Source: Minisyncoccota bacterium (GTDB lineage: Bacteria; Patescibacteriota; Minisyncoccia; Phycocordibacterales; UBA1006). Taken from it: a stretch of DNA of 45,046 nucleotides. The stretch is from NCBI GenBank assembly GCA_021209525.1, contig JAJOIF010000007.1, forward strand, positions 1 through 45,046, in the 5' to 3' direction. This document shows positions 34,880-42,589 of this stretch, piece after piece. A model generated the notes under the pieces. The model saw only the letters and a list, made by a program, of their open reading frames with translations, was not told where the DNA came from and did not search any database. The position numbers and the translations under genes were made by a program. Within the stretch, counting starts at the first letter, position 1. Each line of letters opens with the position of its first letter.

Positions 34880-37675
34880 ATGTCACCAAAAGCCAAAAAG
34901 AACAACCCAGAATCCCTTCGTGCATTTGACCGATTCGGCAAAGAAGCATCGGCTATTTATGTGCGCGGAGCACGTACTCACAATCTTAAAAATATTGATG
35001 TCACCATACCGCGCAACACCCTGACCGCCATTACAGGTCTTTCTGGTTCTGGAAAATCATCACTCGCATTTGATACTATTTTTGCCGAAGGGCAGCGTCG
35101 GTATGTAGAGTCTCTGTCTGCATATGCGCGTCAATTCTTGAGTCAAATGGGCAAACCAGATGTTGATGAAATCACAGGGCTTTCACCAGCCATTTCTATT
35201 GATCAAAAAACAGCACCGCGCAATCCTCGCTCAACCGTTGCTACGATGACAGAAATTTATGACTATATGCGCGTGCTCTTTGCTCGGCTAGGGCGACCCT
35301 ATAGCCCTATTTCTGGTGCGCCTATCAAGAAAATGACCAATGATGAAATCATAGCGCTCGTACAAGCAAAAGTGAAAGCACTTTACGAACAATCTACAGG
35401 CAAGAAAAAAATAATGGATGTAGAATTTGATAATCGTATGGTGCGTATTTTGGCACCTGTTATTCGTGGACGCAAAGGGGAATACTATCAGCTCTTGTAT
35501 GATGCATTGGGTAAGGGATTTAGTCATGCACGCATTGATGGTGTACTGCATAATTTGCGTGAACAAATAGTTTTGGCTAAACACAAAAAACATGACATTG
35601 AATTAGTGGTAGATGCTTTTGCGGTACATGAACTTATTGATCATCCTGCGGATGTGGGGCTGCGTCTCGCTGAGGCGGTTGAGCGTGCTCTCGCAGAAGC
35701 CGACGGGCTCATTACTATTGTATTTGAATCAGAGACGGAAATTCTCGAAGAAATCCTCGTATCTGCAAAACTCATTTCTCCAGAAGACGGCTATTCATTT
35801 CCTGAAATAGAACCGCGCATGTTTTCATTTAACAGCCCATACGGAGCATGTCCTACATGTAATGGATTAGGTACGCAGCATCTATTTGGTAATGAGCATG
35901 ATGATTTGTGTAAGGTGTGTAAAGGTGGACGCTTGCGCGAAGAAGCATATCATGTGCTTCTTGGTTCTGAAGATCAGGCGCGTACCTATGCAGCAAAAAT
36001 TTCAGAAGCAACATTATCTGTGCCACGCGAAGTGGATTCAAAAAAATGGACACGCAAGGGGTTGAATATTTTTGAGCTTACCCAACTCTCTATTTTTGAT
36101 GTACATGAATTTATTTTGGGACTTGATTTGCCTGCATCGCATGCAGATATTGCAGCGCCGCTCTTGAATGAAATTGAGAGCCGTCTCCAATTCATGATTA
36201 ATGTTGGTTTGGATTATTTATCACTCAATCGTCGCGCGAATACACTTTCTGGTGGTGAAGCACAGCGCATTCGTCTGGCGAGCCAGCTTGGATCACAGCT
36301 CGTAGGGGCGCTCTATGTACTTGACGAACCAACTATTGGACTACATCAGCGCGATAATGATCGACTCATTAAAACATTGCTTCATTTGCGTGATCTCGGC
36401 AATACCATTATCGTTGTTGAGCATGATGAGGACACATTGTATGCAGCAGATTATATTGTTGATATTGGTCCTGGTGCAGGGCGTCATGGTGGACATGTCG
36501 TCGTGCAAGGCTATGTTCAAGAGTTATTAGATGCACCTACGAATCCGACTCAATCAGTAACACTTGATTACTTGCGCCGTGATACAGTTATTCCTCTTCC
36601 AGAAGTGCGTCGCACCAAAGACAAAGGAGAGCTCCTCATCAAAGGCGCATCAATCAATAATATTCACAATCTTGATGTGCGTATTCCTTTGGGTAAGCTG
36701 GTCGTTATTTCTGGCGTGTCCGGGTCAGGTAAATCATCATTCATGTACCAAGTACTTGATCGCAATCTAAAAGCGCGTTATGACCGCAGGTATCGTAGCG
36801 CCAAAGCACATAATTGCGCTCAATTTATTGGGGACGATAGTTTATCGCGCACTATTCTCGTAGACCAATCTCCTATTGGGCGTACACCACGCTCAAATCC
36901 TGCGACCTATACGGGCGCATGGACACATATTCGCGACCTCTTTGCATCGAGCGAAGAAGCGCGCTTGCGTGGATGGAAAGCAAACCGTTTTTCATTTAAC
37001 GTAAAAGGCGGGCGTTGTGAAAATTGCCAAGGTCGTGGAGAAATTGCCGTAGAGATGCACTTTTTGCCGACCGTGTATGTGCAATGTGATATTTGTGAAG
37101 GGAAGCGCTTTGACAAAGAGACGCTTCAGGTGAAATATAAAAAGAAAAACATTTACGAAGTTCTCGAAATGACCATTGAAGAAGCATATGAATTTTTCCA
37201 TGATATACCTGCTATTGCTGAGCGACTCCATACGCTTCTTGAAACCGGCTTGTCATACTTGAAACTCGGACAACCCGCAAATACCTTATCCGGAGGAGAA
37301 TCGCAGCGTGTAAAAATCTCAAGCGAGCTCTATCGCCCTATGACACAGAAAACAATTTACTTGCTCGACGAACCAACAGTGGGTCTCCATTTTGCTGATG
37401 TTGCAAAACTCATTGATATTCTCAATCGCCTCATTGATCGCGGCAATACCGTAGTGGTTATTGAACATAATCTAGAAATTATTAAATGCGCTGATTACAT
37501 TTTAGACTTTGGCCCAGAAGGGGGAAGTGGTGGTGGTCATATTGTGGCGCAAGGCACTCCAGAAGATGTAGCGAATAATCCTGCATCGCATACAGGAAAG
37601 TATTTGGATATGGTTTTGCGATCACACAAGAAAGCTGCAAAAACTACACACAAAGCTAAGGTCAAAAAAAAATAA
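34880..37675 (+). CDS. uvrA: UvrABC excinuclease subunit A
   Basis: Protein of 931 aa. Damage-recognition ABC ATPase with two nucleotide-binding halves: Walker [17 protein letters not shown] and [15 protein letters not shown]; signatures [18 protein letters not shown] and [17 protein letters not shown]; Walker [15 protein letters not shown] and [14 protein letters not shown]. The second zinc module is intact (CENC, then CDIC). In the first, the CxxC before PRMFSFN is replaced (Ser300, Asp303), while CPTC (324-327) is kept and followed closely by CKVC (344-347), so the module seems rearranged. The start at 34880 is set by the promoter and by family alignment. An HD-domain gene follows 15 bases later. 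Confidence 0.96.
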   Translation: MSPKAKKNNPESLRAFDRFGKEASAIYVRGARTHNLKNIDVTIPRNTLTAITGLSGSGKSSLAFDTIFAEGQRRYVESLSAYARQFLSQMGKPDVDEITGLSPAISIDQKTAPRNPRSTVATMTEIYDYMRVLFARLGRPYSPISGAPIKKMTNDEIIALVQAKVKALYEQSTGKKKIMDVEFDNRMVRILAPVIRGRKGEYYQLLYDALGKGFSHARIDGVLHNLREQIVLAKHKKHDIELVVDAFAVHELIDHPADVGLRLAEAVERALAEADGLITIVFESETEILEEILVSAKLISPEDGYSFPEIEPRMFSFNSPYGACPTCNGLGTQHLFGNEHDDLCKVCKGGRLREEAYHVLLGSEDQARTYAAKISEATLSVPREVDSKKWTRKGLNIFELTQLSIFDVHEFILGLDLPASHADIAAPLLNEIESRLQFMINVGLDYLSLNRRANTLSGGEAQRIRLASQLGSQLVGALYVLDEPTIGLHQRDNDRLIKTLLHLRDLGNTIIVVEHDEDTLYAADYIVDIGPGAGRHGGHVVVQGYVQELLDAPTNPTQSVTLDYLRRDTVIPLPEVRRTKDKGELLIKGASINNIHNLDVRIPLGKLVVISGVSGSGKSSFMYQVLDRNLKARYDRRYRSAKAHNCAQFIGDDSLSRTILVDQSPIGRTPRSNPATYTGAWTHIRDLFASSEEARLRGWKANRFSFNVKGGRCENCQGRGEIAVEMHFLPTVYVQCDICEGKRFDKETLQVKYKKKNIYEVLEMTIEEAYEFFHDIPAIAERLHTLLETGLSYLKLGQPANTLSGGESQRVKISSELYRPMTQKTIYLLDEPTVGLHFADVAKLIDILNRLIDRGNTVVVIEHNLEIIKCADYILDFGPEGGSGGGHIVAQGTPEDVANNPASHTGKYLDMVLRSHKKAAKTTHKAKVKKK

Positions 37676-37690
37676 GTACGTATACCGAGT

Positions 37691-38368
37691 ATGATTCCGA
37701 TTCAAGAAATTTATGATACATATAAAGTAATGCCCACATTGCGTGAGCATCAATTACGCGTTGCTGCAATAGGGCTCTATATTGCCGAGCATTGTCATGA
37801 GGATGTAGATAGCGTAGCGGTTGTATCTGCGCTCTTGCTGCATGATATGGGAAATTGTATCAAGTTCGATTTCTCTATTTTTCCTCAATTTTGTGAACCA
37901 GAAGGTGTTGCCTATTGGGAGCGCATACAGCATGCATATCGCCTTGCATATGGTCATAATGAACACCACGCACATATGCTCATTGCCGAAGAACTAGGTA
38001 TGGAGCCGCATATTCTGGAATATATTGATGCAGTAGGTTTTTCAACAATGCAAGATGTAGCACTTTCTGATTCATTGGAAAAGAAAATATGTGCCTATGC
38101 AGATCAGCGCGTAGGTCCATTTGGTGTAATCTCTCTTGCAGAACGTCTCGAAGAAGGGCGCAAGCGCTATGGTATTTCACTCAAAGAAGCACGCATGGAT
38201 CTCGTTGCTGCAGTTTTTGATATTGAGGCAGAATTAACCCGGGTAACAGGGGAATATATTGCTGATATTAATGAATCCACTATCGCATCATACAAGAAAA
38301 GGGTGGCAGAGATGCGTCTTTCTGTGCATATCTCAGAACCAATTTTTATCAAATTCCTTGAAAAATAA
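37691..38368 (+). CDS. HD-domain phosphohydrolase-like protein
   Basis: Protein of 225 aa with the metal-binding HD pattern: His in TLREHQLRVA, the HD pair in LLLHDMGN, and later His and Asp candidates in YGHNEHHAHM and YADQRVGPFG. Such proteins hydrolyse nucleotides or other phosphate esters; the substrate is not predictable here. The C-terminal 70 residues are helical. It is 15 bases after uvrA and may share its transcript, but no functional link to repair can be shown. Confidence 0.75.
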   Translation: MIPIQEIYDTYKVMPTLREHQLRVAAIGLYIAEHCHEDVDSVAVVSALLLHDMGNCIKFDFSIFPQFCEPEGVAYWERIQHAYRLAYGHNEHHAHMLIAEELGMEPHILEYIDAVGFSTMQDVALSDSLEKKICAYADQRVGPFGVISLAERLEEGRKRYGISLKEARMDLVAAVFDIEAELTRVTGEYIADINESTIASYKKRVAEMRLSVHISEPIFIKFLEK

Positions 38369-38419
38369 GGCGATATTGACATTTTTTAAAAAAGTAGCAA
38401 AAAAAGATGTTCGTAATAT

Positions 38420-38448
38420 TTGACATTTCTACTTTATATTGTTATTCT
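38420..38448 (+). promoter_or_regulatory. Promoter of the sigma4/HARE gene
   Basis: TTGACA (38420-38425), 17-base spacer, TATTCT (38443-38448) with an upstream TG. Predicted leader about 36 bases. An earlier TTGACA (38376-38381) has no matching -10. Confidence 0.7.
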
Positions 38449-38490
38449 ATGGATATATTATTTATAGCGTAAGTAATTTAGATTCATTTT

Positions 38491-39534
38491 ATGGCAAAGA
38501 AAAATATTAGTTTTAAACTAAAACAACTTACTAAAAAACTCCTCAAGGAACTCAATGATCGTTCACAGTATGTGATTACGAAACGTTTTGGACTACACAA
38601 GGGCGGCGATGTTTTAACACTTGAAGCAATTGGACAAGAGTACGGCATTACTCGTGAACGTGTGCGTCAAATTGAAAAGATGGCACTCAAAGCAATTCGC
38701 TCATCATCAACATTTGCAGAAGTTGAGCACATTATGCACGAACTCAAAGACATTATTACGAGCATGGGTGGCATCGTCGAAGAATCACACTTGCTCTCGT
38801 CACTTTCAAAAGATCCTGAAGAACAAAATCATATTCACCTGTACCTCCATCTCGGTGATCACTTTGAAAAACTCAAAGAAGACAAACACTACCAAGCTCG
38901 CTGGGTCATCAAAGGAGAAACAGCATCACGTATTGAAAAAGCGCTCAAAGATATTCATGATGCGCTTGATCATCACGAACTCATTCCCGAAGATGAAATT
39001 ATTGATCGCATCCTGTGTCACGATGGTGTCTGTGAAGTCCTTACGACCAATTATCAAACTTCAGAAAATGCTCAAGGATGGCTCAAGATTTCAAAGAAAC
39101 TCGACAAGAATGAATTGGGTGAATGGGGTCGTGCCGCATCACCAAATGTTCGTGCGCGTGGTGTCAAAGATTATGCATACCTCGTTATGCGCAAGCATGG
39201 AAGCCCTATGCACTTCCGTGAAGTAGCAGAAGCTATTGAAAAAACATTTAACCGCAAGACACATACAGCAACCTGTCACAATGAACTTATCAAAGATAAT
39301 CGTTTTGTGCTCGTTGGTCGCGGTGTATACGCACTCAAAGAGTGGGGATACAAAGGCGGTGTCGTGCGTGATGTCATTCGCGAAATCATTGAAAAAGAAG
39401 GCCCTCTTTCAAAAGAAGAAATTGTTGATCACGTACTCAAAGAACGATATCTCAAGAAAAATACTATTCTCGTGAATTTGCAAAATTCAAAATATTTTGT
39501 CAAAGACGATAATGGATTATACAGACTCGCATAA
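38491..39534 (+). CDS. Sigma-70 region 4 / HARE-HTH regulator
   Basis: Protein of 347 aa. Near the N-terminus (residues about 25-70) is a sigma region 4-type helix-turn-helix: LTLEAIGQEYGITRERVRQIEKMALKAIR. No sigma region 2 is present, so it is not a full sigma factor. The middle is helical and acidic. The C-terminal third holds HARE-HTH-like units (VMRKHGSPMHFREVAEAIEK ... RFVLVGRGVYALKEWG, then IIEKEGPLSKEEIVDHVL ... LYRLA), related to the domain in RpoE delta and ASXL proteins. Likely a polymerase- or DNA-binding transcription regulator; this is inference from domains. Confidence 0.8.
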   Translation: MAKKNISFKLKQLTKKLLKELNDRSQYVITKRFGLHKGGDVLTLEAIGQEYGITRERVRQIEKMALKAIRSSSTFAEVEHIMHELKDIITSMGGIVEESHLLSSLSKDPEEQNHIHLYLHLGDHFEKLKEDKHYQARWVIKGETASRIEKALKDIHDALDHHELIPEDEIIDRILCHDGVCEVLTTNYQTSENAQGWLKISKKLDKNELGEWGRAASPNVRARGVKDYAYLVMRKHGSPMHFREVAEAIEKTFNRKTHTATCHNELIKDNRFVLVGRGVYALKEWGYKGGVVRDVIREIIEKEGPLSKEEIVDHVLKERYLKKNTILVNLQNSKYFVKDDNGLYRLA

Positions 39535-39549
39535 TATAATACGGGTAAT

Positions 39550-39579
39550 AAAAACCTCGGCCAGTGTGCTGAGGTTTTT
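39550..39579 (+). terminator. Rho-independent terminator after the sigma4/HARE gene
   Basis: Stem CCTCGGC / GCTGAGG (one G-U), loop CAGTGT, flanked by A5 and T5. Confidence 0.85.
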
Positions 39580-39661
39580 GTATGTGAGGGCAAAATAGTA
39601 GTCGATGTTTTCTCGGGTAATGAGACATCAAGAGTTATGCTCATGCATAATTGTCAGAAAT

Positions 39662-39690
39662 TTGCGAAAACTTGTTTTTTGTTGTATAAA
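39662..39690 (+). promoter_or_regulatory. Promoter of the T9SS-type secreted gene
   Basis: TTGCGA (39662-39667), 17-base spacer, TATAAA (39685-39690). It is of the same sigma-70 type as the other genes here; I see no Bacteroidota TAnnTTTG box. A 6-bp hairpin (TTATGC / GCATAA) at 39635-39650 lies just upstream. Confidence 0.65.
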
Positions 39691-39723
39691 TAATAAAAAC
39701 ATATAAACCTTAAAAAACAAAAA

Positions 39724-42477
39724 ATGAAAAAAATACTATTCTTACTTATCTCTGTATGTGCTGGAGTTATGCAAGCACAAAAAGTTAATTTTTCTCACGA
39801 AAATTCATGGTATAGCCAAGAGTTTTTATTGGAGCTTTCTACAAACTCTTCTGAAAATATTTGGTACACCATAAACGGTGAAAAGCCTGTTCCTGGAAGT
39901 GCGTACACACTTGAGTATGTGCAACCTATTCCTGTGTATACATTGACTGATACTCCATATCAACTCATAGGGAGAATGGAAGATTTTACTTCAGACCTCT
40001 CTGTATATGAAGGAGGGACAAGTTTTTTTAGCCAAAACGGGCCGGGTTCATTTAGTTTTCTAAACACTATTAGACATGATGAAGTTTTGAAAAAGACTAT
40101 TATTCGTGCCTGTGCTGGTGACTGTCAAAAGATATACACAAGATCGTATGGTATTGGGAATCCTTTGCAGCAATGGGAAATAGAATTTGTATTCGATGAT
40201 CCTGATTTGGTTTTTGACAAGGACTCGGGTCAATATGCACGAGGGGTAGGAATGAATGTTCCATGGTTTCTGTCGCCAACATTATTTGGAAATAATCCTT
40301 TTGGTTTTGACTTATCGGGATTTCCTGATTCTGTGTGGCTAGAAAATTACAGCGTTAATGCTCGTAAACGAGAATTATCTCTTCCTACTATATTAAATCC
40401 CGAAGGATTTAGTTTTCCTGAAATACCAGATCATTGGGATTATACTCAAGCAACAATACTCTTTTACTATAATAATGTATTTATAGAAGAGCTGACTGGT
40501 GAAGTGCGTCCGAATGGTAATGGGCGACTACATGTGCCACTAAAGGGTTGGAAAGTAAAGCTGCACAAATCTCCCAAGACAGATATTCCATTTGCTCGTA
40601 CTGGTAATTTTGTGCTGCGTACACAAACAACATTTAAAGGCACTATCGAAGCGCGCATTACCAGTGAGATTACTAATTTATGGAGTAGCGGATTAAAGGT
40701 TTCTCGCACCACAGATCAAGGAGCACTCTCTGTGTATAATGGTGCATTTCTAGAAAATTTCGGTATGTATGGAATTTTCGAGGCTTCAGACAAGCGCTAT
40801 GCAAAAGAGAACTGGATGATGCGTAACCCAGAACAGTTATTATGGGTAAATGCATCTGATGGTGCAGAATTTCTTTTTCCATCAGCGCATCCTGAATCTG
40901 ATCCTTCGTGGCGAGCTTTAGTAAAAGACACACAGTGGGTATACTCACGCCCTCGTGATTCTTTGGAATTATACGTTGATGCAGAAACATGGATTAAATA
41001 TGCTGCACATAAAGCATTCATTAGACCAAACAGTTCTTGGCATCGAGAACAAAAAGTTTTTTATGATCAAGGAGGTCGCTCACCAAAAACAAGACCGGTA
41101 ATCAAGGACGATGACTCTGCATTTTCTCACCAGAATTTGCAATGGAATCATATTGCAACATTTGTTTCTGGTGATTCTGCTTGGGGTGGAACGAGTGATG
41201 CGATCGAGTACATAGATTTATTTCCTCATTGGGCTCTCCGTGCATCACTGATGCACCCAGAAAGAAGGCACTACTATCAAAATATTATGCTGGATGGTTT
41301 TGAAATGGCAATGCGCTATTCAAAAACAAAACCAGTTTTTGATAGAATTGTTACTGATTTTTGGACTGACTACAGTATTTTTGTACCGGTGCATAGGCTC
41401 AATAATTCTATGGATTCATTGATGCATATCTATCAGCAAGAAAGCATGGATGTATTTTTGCAAAATGCGCCCATAGCGTATCTTCGTGATTGGATAGAAT
41501 TCTTTCATTCTGGATATACACTCGCAGACACTTTTAATGTTCGCATAGTAATCGATCAAGAAATTGATGATTGTGGTATTTATCCAGGAAGTGTGAGAGT
41601 TAATTCGATGCAATTTATTTCTGACGGATCTCGTATTCATGTGCGGGACTATCCACTAGAAATAGAGGCAATTCCCAGTCCAGGGTATACCTTCAGCCAC
41701 TGGGAACAAAATACAGAAAATCAGTCATTCATGCTTATACATGAAGCAATTGATGATGTATGGTTAACCCCTGTATTCATCAAAGAATACAGCGCATGTG
41801 AAGGAAGGGAAGAGCTCATTATTAATGAAGTGCTTCCATGGCATGCTGAACTACCTGACCTCATAGAAATCTACAATCCAACATATCAAGATATTATACT
41901 TGATGGTATGTATATTTCAGACAGGTCTTCAGTTCTCAAGCATCAATTTATTGACGCAGTGATCCCGGCTCAAGGTTTCTTGGTTATCCAAGCAGGAGGA
42001 AGTCCTTCAGATAATGCTGATTACTATGTGAGCGAATTTTCATTAAGTAAAAATGGCGAAGCTGTCTATCTATTTGATGCTGATTCTGTATTAGTTCACT
42101 ATGTAGAATGGGGTGCTGTTGAGTATCCGCTATCTTATGGATACTGTAATAACCAAAAAACCGATGGTGCTATTTTTTCAATGGAAATTATGACACTAGG
42201 AAAGCCGAATGAGTGCTTGGAAGATACCGTAGACACATCTATTGATTTTGTGGAAACATACAACATCAAGGTGTATCCAAATCCTGCCTCTTCGCATATA
42301 AGTGTTACATCTGATATTCAGATTCATGAAATACGTATACTTAACCTTCAAGGTGCTTATGTATATACATCTTCTGAATACACATTTATAGACGTTTCTT
42401 TTCTTTCATCGGGGGTCTATTTTGTAGAAATACAGACACCAATCAAGAAAGAATATGTGAAGTTTATAAAAGATTAA
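39724..42477 (+). CDS. CotH-like / lamin-tail surface protein with T9SS C-terminal sorting domain
   Basis: Protein of 917 aa. A signal peptide (residues 1-18, cleavage before Gln) is followed by a chitobiase-like beta domain (about 25-125; IWYTINGEKPVPGSAY), a divergent CotH-type region (about 155-610; VFDKDSGQYARG, GRLHVPLKGWKV and a KTRPVIKDDDSAF motif near 455-468 with the DxD metal pattern), a bacterial-repeat segment (about 620-690; PSPGYTFSHWEQ), a lamin-tail domain (about 692-830; LIINEVLPWHAELPDLIEIYNP) and a C-terminal type A sorting domain (about 847-917; VYPNPASSHISV, GVYFVEI, VKFIKD). This order is typical of Bacteroidota secreted proteins. About a third of its Arg codons are AGA/AGG, and it is the only gene here with A before the ATG. 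It is probably horizontally acquired. Confidence 0.85.
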   Translation: MKKILFLLISVCAGVMQAQKVNFSHENSWYSQEFLLELSTNSSENIWYTINGEKPVPGSAYTLEYVQPIPVYTLTDTPYQLIGRMEDFTSDLSVYEGGTSFFSQNGPGSFSFLNTIRHDEVLKKTIIRACAGDCQKIYTRSYGIGNPLQQWEIEFVFDDPDLVFDKDSGQYARGVGMNVPWFLSPTLFGNNPFGFDLSGFPDSVWLENYSVNARKRELSLPTILNPEGFSFPEIPDHWDYTQATILFYYNNVFIEELTGEVRPNGNGRLHVPLKGWKVKLHKSPKTDIPFARTGNFVLRTQTTFKGTIEARITSEITNLWSSGLKVSRTTDQGALSVYNGAFLENFGMYGIFEASDKRYAKENWMMRNPEQLLWVNASDGAEFLFPSAHPESDPSWRALVKDTQWVYSRPRDSLELYVDAETWIKYAAHKAFIRPNSSWHREQKVFYDQGGRSPKTRPVIKDDDSAFSHQNLQWNHIATFVSGDSAWGGTSDAIEYIDLFPHWALRASLMHPERRHYYQNIMLDGFEMAMRYSKTKPVFDRIVTDFWTDYSIFVPVHRLNNSMDSLMHIYQQESMDVFLQNAPIAYLRDWIEFFHSGYTLADTFNVRIVIDQEIDDCGIYPGSVRVNSMQFISDGSRIHVRDYPLEIEAIPSPGYTFSHWEQNTENQSFMLIHEAIDDVWLTPVFIKEYSACEGREELIINEVLPWHAELPDLIEIYNPTYQDIILDGMYISDRSSVLKHQFIDAVIPAQGFLVIQAGGSPSDNADYYVSEFSLSKNGEAVYLFDADSVLVHYVEWGAVEYPLSYGYCNNQKTDGAIFSMEIMTLGKPNECLEDTVDTSIDFVETYNIKVYPNPASSHISVTSDIQIHEIRILNLQGAYVYTSSEYTFIDVSFLSSGVYFVEIQTPIKKEYVKFIKD

Positions 42478-42488
42478 TTCATTAACTC

Positions 42489-42516
42489 AAAGCCTCGCTC
42501 ATAGCGAGGCTTTTTT
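42489..42516 (+). terminator. Rho-independent terminator after the T9SS-type gene
   Basis: AAAGCCTCGCT-CAT-AGCGAGGCTTT followed by three more T, 11 bases after the stop codon. Confidence 0.93.
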
Positions 42517-42543
42517 ATTATCTGATATCGTTTTTTAACTTTA

Positions 42544-42552
42544 TGGTAGAAT
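42544..42552 (+). promoter_or_regulatory. Promoter of the beta-helix/peptidoglycan-binding gene
   Basis: Extended -10 TGGTAGAAT at 42544-42552. No clear -35. Predicted leader about 31 bases. Confidence 0.5.
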
Positions 42553-42589
42553 ACAGCTACATTTATTAATCATTATTACACACATCATC

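Noticed and set aside
39550-42516. Assembly chimera inserting a Bacteroidota fragment
   Set aside because: Cannot be excluded without reads, but local-style promoter and terminators and the absence of other Bacteroidota genes make gene transfer the better reading.
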